From Virgibacillus ihumii (lineage in GTDB: Bacteria; Bacillota; Bacilli; Bacillales; Amphibacillaceae), in contig NZ_CACVAN010000001.1 of the NCBI RefSeq assembly GCF_902726655.1, positions 3,472,001-3,536,000 on the forward strand: DNA of 64,000 bases, written 5' to 3'. Position 1 is the stretch's first letter; each line of letters opens with the position of its first letter. This document shows positions 35,610-43,959 of this stretch, one piece after another. Under the pieces are notes generated by a model. The model searched no databases. It was not told the origin of the DNA and saw only the letters and a list, made by a program, of their open reading frames with translations. A program made the position numbers and the translations under genes.

Positions 35610-35636
35610 AAAAGGACTGGTGCAGCCAGTCCTTTT
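35610..35636. terminator. Bidirectional terminator between two ABC operons
   Basis: AAAAGGACTGG and CCAGTCCTTTT form a perfect 11-bp stem around TGCAG, with A-rich and T-rich sides that serve both converging transcripts. Confidence 0.92.
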
Positions 35637-36411
35637 AAATAGCCATCTCTTTTCTTTTAAAAGTAAAAATCGATGCTGCCAGCAGTAATATGATAAGGGT
35701 GATTGTTTCAACAAATGTACCGGTTAATTCGGCTGGTATATTACCGGATACGATCATTTCATGAATGTAACTTGAAATATTATTCGGACTCCATTCGAGC
35801 ACATGGGCGAATATTGCCGTAACTGCTTTCATCAGCAAAATCGATGCTAAAGTCAAGAACGCCACCAATCCAGGTGTTTTAAACAGTGTGTTATAAAAAA
35901 TAGACAACGATACAACAAGGGTCATCCACAAACCGTAAAAGAAAATGATTTTCACAAGCATCCCGAATGACAATTCCCCGAACAACACATTGACATAATA
36001 CCAGCTTGCCAAGATCCCCAGTGATGTTGCTGTCAACGTCAGCAGGAGTATTGATGCCCATTTGGCTGTAATGTAGTTTATATAGGAAACTGGTTTTACC
36101 AAAATAAGTTCGGAAACCCCGCTTCTGCGCTCACCGGAAATCGTTCCCATCGAAATTAAAGCAATCACAAGGACACCGATGCTGCTGAGCTGCGACAGGC
36201 TCATCATGACGATATCACTCGGTTTAAATTCAGGAAGCTGGATTTCGGTACCCTCCGGCATTCCACCCACAGCTTCAATGATTTGCGGCAAATAGTAGCT
36301 TGAAACAGGATCCAAACTCGCAATTAAAATCATGACGAGCGGCACCCAGATCCATTTTATATTACGTACATTTTCGATTAATTCCTTCTGTAAAATTGTT
36401 ACCCACTGCAT
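35635..36411 (-). CDS. ABC-2 permease, YxlG-like
   Basis: This 258-residue permease has six helices and the ABC-2 signature (LISMGTISGERRSGVSELILVKPVS) that contacts the ATPase. A region of about 40 extracytoplasmic residues between helices 1 and 2 (SSYYLPQIIEAVGGMPEG...) is present. Its start codon overlaps the stop of the ATPase gene. The set of PLDc_N-like small protein, ATPase and permease matches B. subtilis yxlE-yxlF-yxlG of the sigY operon. Confidence 0.82.
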   Translation of the reverse strand: MQWVTILQKELIENVRNIKWIWVPLVMILIASLDPVSSYYLPQIIEAVGGMPEGTEIQLPEFKPSDIVMMSLSQLSSIGVLVIALISMGTISGERRSGVSELILVKPVSYINYITAKWASILLLTLTATSLGILASWYYVNVLFGELSFGMLVKIIFFYGLWMTLVVSLSIFYNTLFKTPGLVAFLTLASILLMKAVTAIFAHVLEWSPNNISSYIHEMIVSGNIPAELTGTFVETITLIILLLAASIFTFKRKEMAI

Positions 36412-37319
36412 CAGTTATTCACCGCCTTCATGAATAAATCTTCCAGCGAAGTGCGTTTGATGGAGTAAGAGGTTAACGGCCAGTCTTTCTGCGCGGCACT
36501 GGACAGGATTTCTTTTCGGGCCTGTTGCATATCCCCGGCTGTAACATATAACATATTTTTGTTCATGTAGCAGGTTTCAATGGAAGGCAGATTCTCCAGA
36601 GCTGATTGATAGGCTGTTGGATCATCCTGAAAAGCCAGCTCAATTTCGGAAGTCTGGTATTTTTCTCGCAGTTCTTTTATCGAACCGGATTCAACAATTC
36701 TACCCTCATGAAGCAGTAAAAGTTCATCACTTATCTCATCAGCATCACTTAAAATATGCGTTGAAAATAAAATGGTCATTTTCTGCTTTAATGTTTCCAG
36801 CAGACCTAACACATCCCGACGGCCAATTGGATCGAGGGATGCAACTGGTTCATCCAGCATTAACAGTCTCGGATTATGAATGATGGCCTGGGCAATCCCA
36901 AGACGCTGTTTCATGCCGCCGGAATATTTCCCGATCCGTTTGCTGACGGAATCTTCCAATCCAACCAGCTGTAATAATTCATCAGCCCGTTTTGACGCTT
37001 CCTTTTTTGACATATAGGCTAGACGCCCGACATAAACAAGAAATTCCCTGCCTGTCATCCATGTATGAAAAATCGGATATTGCGGCAGGTAGCCGATAAA
37101 TTTGCGTAAATCATCATGCTGCCCCATCCCTTCAAACAAAACATTTCCGTTTGTTGGTTTGATTAATCCCGACAGCATGCGCAATGTAGTTGTTTTGCCG
37201 GCACCATTTGGTCCGATCAGTGCGACACATTTTCCCGGATCAAATTGAAAATTAATATGATTTACTGCCAATTTATTATCATATTCTTTGGTCAGTTCGT
37301 TTACCGTCAGCAGTGCCAT
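36411..37319 (-). CDS. ABC ATP-binding protein, YxlF-like
   Basis: This 302-residue ATPase has Walker A IGPNGAGKTTTLRML, signature YSGGMKQRLGIAQA, Walker B LLMLDEPVASLD and the His switch LFSTHILSDADE. A C-terminal regulatory extension of about 80 residues follows. Length and operon partners match YxlF. The cargo is unknown; relatives act in drug or peptide export. Its TAA stop overlaps the next gene's ATG by one base. Confidence 0.87.
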   Translation of the reverse strand: MALLTVNELTKEYDNKLAVNHINFQFDPGKCVALIGPNGAGKTTTLRMLSGLIKPTNGNVLFEGMGQHDDLRKFIGYLPQYPIFHTWMTGREFLVYVGRLAYMSKKEASKRADELLQLVGLEDSVSKRIGKYSGGMKQRLGIAQAIIHNPRLLMLDEPVASLDPIGRRDVLGLLETLKQKMTILFSTHILSDADEISDELLLLHEGRIVESGSIKELREKYQTSEIELAFQDDPTAYQSALENLPSIETCYMNKNMLYVTAGDMQQARKEILSSAAQKDWPLTSYSIKRTSLEDLFMKAVNN

Positions 37320-37529
37320 TTATTGCTGTCTCCTTCCAAAGATGAAATAAACAATTGGTCCGATAATATTGATAAATAAAATAATAAGAATCCACATCCA
37401 TTTTGGTCCGTTTGTTCTTTCAATGCGAATAACATCAATAAGTGCAATAACAAGTAAGATAAACTGAATTACCATTATCGGGGCAATGACTGCCCAATTT
37501 ATTTCTGATAAAAGATTTACTGCTTCCAT
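37320..37529 (-). CDS. PLDc_N-domain small membrane protein, YxlE-like
   Basis: ATG at 37529 has GGAG 8 bases before it. The 69-residue product has two helices separated by the cytosolic loop DVIRIERTNGPKWMWILIIL and ends in IVYFIFGRRQQ, the PLDc_N (cardiolipin synthase N-terminal) pattern found in many short membrane proteins. In B. subtilis YxlE lies in the sigY operon and is thought to act with YxlC/YxlD on SigY. No sigma factor or YxlC/YxlD homologue accompanies it here. Confidence 0.78.
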   Translation of the reverse strand: MEAVNLLSEINWAVIAPIMVIQFILLVIALIDVIRIERTNGPKWMWILIILFINIIGPIVYFIFGRRQQ

Positions 37530-37616
37530 GCAAATCACTCCTTTTATTGTATTGGTCTATATACGAACCTAACAACAAAAAGGTTCTATTGAAATGTAAA
37601 TAATTCATCAACACAC

Positions 37617-37776
37617 TTGTCCACAGAGAAAAATGCGGTCCATAAGTTATCACCTTATTTGTCCACACAATTCACAGGACAACTCGATTTTATGCACAGG
37701 TAAGCTGTTCATAAGTGGTGTTGCTGTGGAAATATGTTTAGCGGTTATGCACAATCGGTGAATAATTTGTGGATAA
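37617..37776. promoter_or_regulatory. DnaA-box cluster
   Basis: Five DnaA-box sequences lie within 160 bases. Three match TTATNCACA exactly: TTATGCACA at 37690-37698 and 37745-37753, and TTATCCACA on the minus strand at 37768-37776. Two have one change, TTGTCCACA at 37617-37625 and 37659-37667. The region is intergenic, and no dnaA or dnaN gene is in the window. B. subtilis carries several such clusters away from oriC that bind DnaA and restrain initiation; this looks comparable. Confidence 0.75.
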
Positions 37777-37800
37777 ATACTGTTAAAAAATAGTTAAATG

Positions 37801-37906
37801 CAAAAACGCGTATATCATACTCAAAAACGCGAATATATGATGCAGATTCACGAATATCCGGCATCAAATCGCGAATATAAGACGTGAAAACGCGAATATA
37901 TTACAG
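37801..37906. repeat. Tandem array, five degenerate 21-22 bp units, core ACGCGAATAT
   Basis: Units start at 37801, 37822, 37843, 37865 and 37886, each with a (C/G)AAAA-like start and an (A/T)CGCGAATAT-like core (ACGCGTATAT in the first unit), then a variable tail. Period is 21, 21, 22 and 21 bases. It lies immediately after the DnaA-box cluster and before the yfhE terminator. No coding role is evident. Confidence 0.8.
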
Positions 37907-37933
37907 AGCTGATGCATTCTGATGAAATAAACA

Positions 37934-37968
37934 ATAAAAAAAGAAACCGGCCTTAGTGGCGGTTTCTT
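37934..37968 (-). terminator. Terminator overlapping the 3' end of yfhE
   Basis: On the minus strand AAGAAACCG pairs with CGGTTTCTT, followed by TTTTTTATTG. The left arm is inside the last codons of yfhE and the stop codon sits in the loop. Confidence 0.85.
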
Positions 37969-38081
37969 CTTTGGGAAAGTTGGTTATACACACGGTCTGC
38001 TCGTTTGAATTCCCGTTGATAGCGCACTTCCTGGGTTTTCGATAAAATTTTTTGACGGTGATTATCACTCTTTTTATTCAT
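37953..38081 (-). CDS. yfhE: YfhE-family small protein, 42 aa
   Basis: This short ORF has GAGGG about 9 bases before its ATG and encodes a very basic peptide: MNKKSDNHRQKILSKTQEVR, then YQREFKRADRVYNQLSQ. The segment KTQEVRYQREFKRAD is the conserved core of YfhE proteins as I recall them. It lies 41 bases after the stop of the yfhF homologue, as yfhE neighbours yfhF in B. subtilis. Function is unknown. The coding 3' end doubles as a terminator arm. Confidence 0.7.
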   Translation of the reverse strand: MNKKSDNHRQKILSKTQEVRYQREFKRADRVYNQLSQRRNRH

Positions 38082-38122
38082 GTGCAATCCCTCACTTTAC
38101 CATTAGGATTGTCAACTGGAAT

Positions 38123-39019
38123 TCAATTTATACGCCTTTCCAGCTGCATGAGTGCTGCTTTTAAATCCGGAAATGCGAATTGGAAATTGTACTCAAGTGC
38201 CTTCCCCGGAAGAACATACTGACCTTTGGTTATCAATTGTCCCATTTCGCCCAGTGCAGTGTGGATAAGTGGGGCAGGTGTTGGCACCCAGTATGGACGT
38301 TTCAGAACATCAGCCAATTCTTTTGTGAATTCCTTATTGCGTCTTGGTTCTGGTGCTGTAAAATTTACTGGTCCAGAAATATGATCACTAAACAAGCAAA
38401 ATAGCATAAGCCGGACAACATCTTCTATGTGAATCCAGGATAACCATTGTTCACCATCGCCAATTTTGCCGCCAGCGTACATGTTAACCGGCATGCGCAT
38501 TAATGGGTAAGCGCCTTCTTCACCAAGTATTACGCCGAAACGTGCATAAACGGTGCGAATTCCCATTGTTTCAGCCTGACTTGCGGTTTTCTCCCAATCT
38601 GTTACAACCCCCGCTAGAAAGTCATCGCCAGGCTTAGTTGTTTGCTCGGTAAACATTAAGTCCTCCGACATTCCATAAAAGCCTACAGCTGAACCACTGA
38701 TAAAGATATCCGGTTTTTTCTCCAGCTGGTTCATAAGGCCAATCAGAAATTGTGTTGTTTCCATACGACTTTTATGAATCGCGTCCTTTTTCTTTTTGGA
38801 CCAGTATCCGAATAAGGAATCACCTGCCAGGTTAATGATACCGTGTATTATTGGAAGGTTGCTGATCGGGTGGTCATATGCGATGTACGTCGTACGTTCC
38901 GTATCAAAATGGTAGTCGGGAAAACGTGTCAAAATGTATACATGATGACTTTTTTCGGTTAGAGCACGGGAAAGATTCTGTCCAACAAATCCGGTACCGC
39001 CGGTAATCAGTACATTCAA
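38123..39019 (-). CDS. yfhF: TIGR01777-family NAD(P)-dependent epimerase-like protein
   Basis: TTG start (39019) with GGAG 9 bases upstream. The 298-residue protein has a Rossmann start MNVLITGGTGFVGQNLSRAL, then GIINLAGDSLFGYWSKKKKD and FISGSAVGFYGMSED, where the SAxGxYG motif replaces the usual SDR Tyr-x-x-x-Lys pattern. The C-terminal DUF1731-like end is WVPTPAPLIHTALGEM...GQYVLPGKALEYNF. It belongs to the SDR39U1/YfhF family, whose substrate is unknown (E. coli YfcH relatives). It is divergent from recX, as in B. subtilis. Confidence 0.88.
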   Translation of the reverse strand: MNVLITGGTGFVGQNLSRALTEKSHHVYILTRFPDYHFDTERTTYIAYDHPISNLPIIHGIINLAGDSLFGYWSKKKKDAIHKSRMETTQFLIGLMNQLEKKPDIFISGSAVGFYGMSEDLMFTEQTTKPGDDFLAGVVTDWEKTASQAETMGIRTVYARFGVILGEEGAYPLMRMPVNMYAGGKIGDGEQWLSWIHIEDVVRLMLFCLFSDHISGPVNFTAPEPRRNKEFTKELADVLKRPYWVPTPAPLIHTALGEMGQLITKGQYVLPGKALEYNFQFAFPDLKAALMQLERRIN

Positions 39020-39136
39020 TATTTATCACTCCTTGAAAACAGCATTTACTATCCTTTATTATACATTAACATTTATACGTATTATGGTGTCAGAGAACTT
39101 TTTCATGCTAAAATAAAGGAGAGAGGTGAGTAAGCA

Positions 39137-39976
39137 ATGGTAAAAATTACCCGAATCACCACGCAACAAAAACGTAAAGATCGTTATAATATTTTTTTGG
39201 ACGATGGAAATGGTGAAAAATATGGATTCAGTGTGGATGAGTCGGTTTTAATCGAGAACCGTCTGCGGAAAAATCTTGTATTGGATGATTCAATGGTTAC
39301 CACTCTCGTCCATCAAGATACATTACATAAATCATATACCCTTGCTATTAATTTTTTAAGCTATCGGATGCGGACTAAAAAAGAAATCTATGATTATTTG
39401 GTAAAAAAAGAAGTTGATGCTGAGCATATTAAGCAAATAATGGACAAGCTGATTAACGAAAAGCTGGTTGATGACAGGCAGTTTGCTGAGGCGTTCGTCC
39501 GGACCCGGATTGAGACGACAAGCAAAGGTCCGCAGCTGGTTAAAAAAGAACTACTGGAAAAAGGCGTCGAACCGAAATTTGCCGGCGAAGCAATTAATCT
39601 GTACACGTACGCCATCCAATATGAACGAGCGGAAAAATGGGTTGCGAAAAAACTTAATGGCAGCAGCAAAAATAAGTCGTTCAAACAGAAAGTGCAGCAA
39701 TTACAGGGAACTTTAATGCAAAAAGGATTTACACAGGATGTTATTCAGGACGTCCTAACTGATGTGAATGAAATGAAGGATGATGATGCTGAGTGGGGTG
39801 CACTGGTGAGCCAGGGTGAGAAACTTTTGCGCAAGCACCGGAAAAAAACATCCGGTTATGAACTCCGCAATAAAATAAAAGAAGGGCTTTATCGGAAAGG
39901 ATTTACCATCGATCAAATCAATCAATTTCTAGATGAGTATGAGTATTATATTGACAATGAAGATATAGAATTGTAG
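39137..39976 (+). CDS. recX: RecA regulator RecX
   Basis: This 279-residue protein is made of repeated three-helix RecX modules: AINFLSYRMRTKKEIYDYLV, KLVDDRQFAEAFVRTRIETT with KGPQLVKKELLEKGV, and a third YELRNKIKEGLYRKGFTIDQI. It has an N-terminal beta domain typical of Firmicutes RecX. RecX binds inside the RecA filament groove and modulates filament assembly. GAGAGGTGAG precedes the ATG. Position next to yfhF matches B. subtilis yfhG/recX. Confidence 0.93.
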   Translation: MVKITRITTQQKRKDRYNIFLDDGNGEKYGFSVDESVLIENRLRKNLVLDDSMVTTLVHQDTLHKSYTLAINFLSYRMRTKKEIYDYLVKKEVDAEHIKQIMDKLINEKLVDDRQFAEAFVRTRIETTSKGPQLVKKELLEKGVEPKFAGEAINLYTYAIQYERAEKWVAKKLNGSSKNKSFKQKVQQLQGTLMQKGFTQDVIQDVLTDVNEMKDDDAEWGALVSQGEKLLRKHRKKTSGYELRNKIKEGLYRKGFTIDQINQFLDEYEYYIDNEDIEL

Positions 39977-40114
39977 TCGAGCTGCAACCTCCTTCTGATT
40001 TTTTACTGGGTCCAACAAATATCGTGTTCCAGCACGATAATGATTCAGGATTACTGTTCATAATACCTGTTTTGTTGGCAATAATAAACAGTAAGTTAAT
40101 CAGGGAGAGTGTTT

Positions 40115-40666
40115 TTGTTGGATGTACAATCAGTTTTCGAGAAAAATTCGATGCTTTTCAGATTTGCTTATGAGGAAAAATTTCAGATATGGCTTGATCA
40201 TATTTTGTTTACTTGGAGATGGTGGCTGGGTATTGCAATTATTCTTGCGTGTTTATGGATATGTTACTACCTGAGCAGGAATGAGAGTGGAAATCGTTTG
40301 CTGTTCGTTGGCTTTTTTACGGCACTCGTTGCAGCAGGTCTCGATTTAATAGGGGTATTTTTTGGTCTATGGGAATACAGATATGAAGTATTTCCTTCCA
40401 TTGACACCTATCTTCCCTGGGATTTACTGGTTGTACCGACTCTTGTAATGGTATTAATACGGTTTAAACCACAAGTTAATCCTCTCGTAAAAGCATTGGT
40501 GTTGGGTGCGGTTACATCTTTTATCGGACTTCCGTTTTTGAATTGGCTGGGACTTTATGAGCTGCTGAATTGGAATTATATTTATTCTTTTCCTATTCAG
40601 GTCGTTATTTATTTGCTTGCAGATGCTGTAAGCAGAGTGGAAAAATTCGCTCCGCTAAGAGGATAA
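40115..40666 (+). CDS. CBO0543-like integral membrane protein
   Basis: A TTG start at 40115 or 40118 fits the AGGGAG ribosome site; the GTG at 40109 overlaps it. The roughly 183-residue product has five or six helices, with the conserved-looking loop DLIGVFFGLWEYRYEVFPSI then DTYLPWDLLVVPTLVMVLIR. This resembles the CBO0543 family of Firmicutes membrane proteins, of unknown function. It is monocistronic with its own terminator. Uncertain family call. Confidence 0.6.
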   Translation: MLDVQSVFEKNSMLFRFAYEEKFQIWLDHILFTWRWWLGIAIILACLWICYYLSRNESGNRLLFVGFFTALVAAGLDLIGVFFGLWEYRYEVFPSIDTYLPWDLLVVPTLVMVLIRFKPQVNPLVKALVLGAVTSFIGLPFLNWLGLYELLNWNYIYSFPIQVVIYLLADAVSRVEKFAPLRG

Positions 40667-40726
40667 CCTTAACTGGATTCCATGCTGCTTTTCACTGCGT
40701 CGTACAAGAAACAGGTATCATTCATA

Positions 40727-40767
40727 AAAATGGCAGCCGACCATTCATCATGGTCAGCTGCCATTTT
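40727..40767 (+). terminator. Terminator after the CBO0543-like gene
   Basis: AAAATGGCAGC and GCTGCCATTTT enclose a second GACCAT/ATGGTC stem, giving a long hairpin with a T-rich end. Confidence 0.88.
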
Positions 40768-40817
40768 GTTAGTGAGATTCAGTGATGTTGACTGGATGTA
40801 TACACACCGATAATTAC

Positions 40818-43028
40818 TCAGTCCTCATCATCGTCATCTTCATCATCATCATCGTCGTCGCGATCGTCATCGTCTCGTCTGTCGTCATCGCGGTCATCAT
40901 CGTCCCATCTGTCATCGTCGCGATCATCGTCATCCCATCTGTCATCATCGCGGTCGTCATCATCCCATCCATCATCGTCGCGGTCATCGTCATCATCGCG
41001 ATCATCATCTTCTTCACGAAGCTCGTAACTGTAATCAACACTGTTCAATCCGTCATCTGGTGCGCCGTATGTTACCGTCATGATGACTCTTTCATCATCA
41101 TCACTTTCGATTTCTTCTTTAAGTCTAATCATATCTTTATCTGTGAAGTTGAGCGGATCGATTTCTTCCACATCGTATTCCGTTTCACCATCATCTTCCT
41201 CAATTTCAATAATGGAGATGAGGTAGTCAACATAGTTTTTCTGCACTTCATCAAGACTTTGGAAATCATCGGTGCTGCTGCCGTCGTTGCTGTAGTTGAC
41301 TGCATCAATGCTGATGTTGTCGACGTACCAGCCATCCTGTTGTGAAGCCCAGTCAGTTACATATCGGAAGGCAACCAATACTTTTTGCCCTTCATATTTG
41401 CTGAGGTCAAACGTTTGTGATGTCCATCCGTCAGATGTGCCAGTAAAACCGGGAACATTCGATTTGATTTTTGGATGGGCGCTCGGATTGACTTCTTCCG
41501 TCGTATTTCCGTTTGCAAGTGATGTCCATGTTTCACCGCCATCAGTGGAAACTTGTACAAATCCGTAGTCCCAGGTTGATTCGATGTTGTACATCGTGTC
41601 AAAAGTAAGTTTCGGATTTTGTGTGCCCGACAAGTCGAATTCTTTGATCATGAAGTTATCAGTAAGCGAACCGGTTCCGCCCCATAGTATGTTATTTGCG
41701 GAATCATTCGGATCAGATACGGACTTCCATTGCAATGGCAAAAAGTCTATTCCATCAAATAACAGTTCCGCATCATCTTTCTTCGGCATTTCAATGAAAT
41801 CCGTTCCCCAGGCAGGTGCCCCAGCAGATGCGTAAGCTTGTTCTGTACCCGTGTTAACGGTAAAGTCAATGCTTTCAAAGCCGTATTTACCATCGAATTT
41901 ACGTTCTTCGTCCAGGACGAGTGCGGTTTGATAATCACGGTAAATATCATCAAATGTTTTATCATAGCCGAATGTTTGCAGCGAATCATTTACCCCTTTA
42001 ATGCCAGGCTTTTTATTTTTGGCCAGATCCTGTATAAATGATTTGCCGCCAAAGTGATCGTTTAAGTATAACTGAAATAAGTATGCATTACCGTAGTCGG
42101 CCAGGATTTCGCGTGGTCCCTGATCTTCCCAGGCAACAAGCGAGTTTTCCGGCTTTTCAGCAAACGACTGAATATGGCCTTCCGGATGTCCGTAACCAAC
42201 AAGGTATTCGGCAAAGTCTGACATACCTTCGTTGATCCATGTTTCTTCATCCGCATCATTGTCTGCATGAATCAAATGCTGGTATTCATGTGCCACGGTA
42301 CCTTCATACAAATTAGGATTGGCAGCGTCATCCCCGACACGATTAGCCCAATCATATGAATCAACTGTGATAATGTTGCGATCTGTGTATGTTTCAAGTA
42401 CTGGAGAGAAGAATCCTGCCACATAACTTGGGAAATCAGGATTATAGAAGTTTTCATCTTTGATGTTATCAATTAGAATAATGCTGCGGTCGCTGTTATC
42501 CTGACTGACGTAATAATTTTCACCCAAACTGCTCTCCAGCAATGCGTTTTCACCGCTGTGGGAGTCGGGAGTACCGAAAAATTCCGTATCAGTCGGATAA
42601 ATGTTGTTGTCTACCTCAGAAAGCATGTAATCAATTTGCTCCTGGGTAATTTGAATAGAATCGTTCCGGTTTTCCTGTGGGAATTTGCGATCATTTGCCA
42701 CCCAGATTTCCGCATGTTCCCCAACTGCCTTCAGTGTAAAAGGCTTCAGGTAATATTGGTTCTCTGTCTGATCAAGTGCAACCCATAATTTCTCAGTCCC
42801 AGGTACAGGCTCATAAGGTTCAGATTGCACTTCGCTGAAGGTACTGAATGGAATGGTGGATTTGTCAAAATCTGCTTCCTTCACATTCTGCCCCCTCAGT
42901 TCCTTTCCGATATCAACCGGATCAGGCTTTCCTTCACTTGCTGCTTCGGCTGAATTTGTGCCAATTCCAGCGAAACTGACCGGAATGGCCAGTAAAGCAG
43001 CAGCAAGCAGCATACGCCAATTCTTCAT
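40818..43028 (-). CDS. Secreted M6-family metalloprotease with extreme Asp-rich tail
   Basis: This 736-residue protein has a signal peptide (about 1-29, ending AEAA) and a propeptide-like region. The zinc motif is HEYQHLIH (about 248-255), followed by WINEGMSDFAEYLVGYGHPEGH, as in immune inhibitor A (M6) enzymes. From about 440-605 there is a MAM/jelly-roll-like region (WDYGFVQVSTDGGETWTS, DGWYVDNISID). The last 65-70 residues are almost only Asp with regularly placed Arg and Trp, in a ten-residue DDDRWDDDDR pattern encoded by near-identical 30-bp DNA repeats. Extracellular protein degradation is likely; the tail may bind Ca2+ or keep it soluble in salt. Confidence 0.88.
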   Translation of the reverse strand: MKNWRMLLAAALLAIPVSFAGIGTNSAEAASEGKPDPVDIGKELRGQNVKEADFDKSTIPFSTFSEVQSEPYEPVPGTEKLWVALDQTENQYYLKPFTLKAVGEHAEIWVANDRKFPQENRNDSIQITQEQIDYMLSEVDNNIYPTDTEFFGTPDSHSGENALLESSLGENYYVSQDNSDRSIILIDNIKDENFYNPDFPSYVAGFFSPVLETYTDRNIITVDSYDWANRVGDDAANPNLYEGTVAHEYQHLIHADNDADEETWINEGMSDFAEYLVGYGHPEGHIQSFAEKPENSLVAWEDQGPREILADYGNAYLFQLYLNDHFGGKSFIQDLAKNKKPGIKGVNDSLQTFGYDKTFDDIYRDYQTALVLDEERKFDGKYGFESIDFTVNTGTEQAYASAGAPAWGTDFIEMPKKDDAELLFDGIDFLPLQWKSVSDPNDSANNILWGGTGSLTDNFMIKEFDLSGTQNPKLTFDTMYNIESTWDYGFVQVSTDGGETWTSLANGNTTEEVNPSAHPKIKSNVPGFTGTSDGWTSQTFDLSKYEGQKVLVAFRYVTDWASQQDGWYVDNISIDAVNYSNDGSSTDDFQSLDEVQKNYVDYLISIIEIEEDDGETEYDVEEIDPLNFTDKDMIRLKEEIESDDDERVIMTVTYGAPDDGLNSVDYSYELREEDDDRDDDDDRDDDGWDDDDRDDDRWDDDDRDDDRWDDDDRDDDRRDDDDRDDDDDDEDDDDED

Positions 43029-43176
43029 TATAAAACCCCTTTCGACAAGTTTTGATTTTCTTTACACTACTTACTTCCCGATAGGGGGTCGGAATTCCTG
43101 CGGGTAAAAAGAACTAATTTTCCGATATTTGGATAAACAGGCTGTAAAAAGTAGGTATTTTTAACCATTTATAAAC

Positions 43177-43210
43177 AAAAAATCAGCTGACAGTATGCCA
43201 GCTGATTTTT
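43177..43210 (-). terminator. Terminator of the SDR gene
   Basis: On the minus strand, arms AAAATCAGCTG and CAGCTGATTTT with a GCATACTGT loop are followed by a TTTGTTT run. It lies right after the SDR stop. Confidence 0.85.
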
Positions 43211-43869
43211 CATCTATCAATTATAATCTCTTTTCGACCATCATCTTCATCATAAATTTGATCGGCAACAGGTTCGGGGCCTTTTAACCCGGATGCATCC
43301 TGTACATGTGTGGAATTATCCCAGAATGGTGTATTCATACCACCCATGTAAACCGCTGTAATTGAAATCGAATCATCTGCCCATTCCTTCTGCAGACTTT
43401 CAGTAAACCCTTTTACAGCAAATTTGCTTGCACAATAAATCGATTCGTTTACTTTGCCGCGCAGTCCGGCTGTGGAAATAATCGTAAGTATTCGTCCATT
43501 ACTGGCTCTGATCAATGGCAGGGCAGATTGTACGGTTAAAATGGCTCCTTTTATATTGGTATTTAATGTATGTTGAATATCATTTACTGTGTAATTTTCC
43601 ACGGGTCCAAAAATACCAACCCCAGCATTATTAATAAATATATCGAGTTCGCCTATTTGCTGAAACGCGATACTGACTGAGGCTGGTTCCTGTACATCGC
43701 AAAGAATTACTTCTGCAACGCCTCCGTCATTCATAATTTCCTTTTGAACGATTTGCAACTTCGTATCTGTTCTTCCAAGCAAAAAAATTTTATAGCCATT
43801 TTTGGCATATTTTAGGGCAAGTGCACGCCCGAGGCCGCTGCCCGCGCCAGTAATTGCTACTGTCGGCAT
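43210..43869 (-). CDS. Short-chain dehydrogenase/reductase
   Basis: This 219-residue classical SDR has the cofactor motif TGAGSGLGRALALKYAK, the NNAGVG structural motif (about 80-85), the catalytic Ser in IISTAG and YCASK with Tyr and Lys. An Arg after the second strand (LLGRTDTK) suggests NADP(H) preference. The C-terminal substrate loop is short. Substrate is unknown. The gene stands between the protease and yfhH. Confidence 0.87.
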   Translation of the reverse strand: MPTVAITGAGSGLGRALALKYAKNGYKIFLLGRTDTKLQIVQKEIMNDGGVAEVILCDVQEPASVSIAFQQIGELDIFINNAGVGIFGPVENYTVNDIQHTLNTNIKGAILTVQSALPLIRASNGRILTIISTAGLRGKVNESIYCASKFAVKGFTESLQKEWADDSISITAVYMGGMNTPFWDNSTHVQDASGLKGPEPVADQIYDEDDGRKEIIIDR

Positions 43870-43959
43870 ATTCTTGTCCTCCTAAATAGTGAGTATCATT
43901 ATTTCCATTCTCCTAAACTATTGGTAAAATGTAAACTGATAGAGAAGGGAGTAATTATA

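Noticed and set aside
37560..37800. Chromosomal origin of replication
   Set aside because: DnaA boxes are present, but dnaA, dnaN, recF or rnpA/rpmH genes are not, and neighbours belong to the yfh region. A titration or regulatory cluster is the safer reading.
40782..41345. Plus-strand ORF encoding an Ile/Val-rich hydrophobic protein
   Set aside because: It is the antisense reading of the Asp-rich protease tail (GAT/GAC codons read as ATC/GTC). It has no ribosome site and arises from composition.
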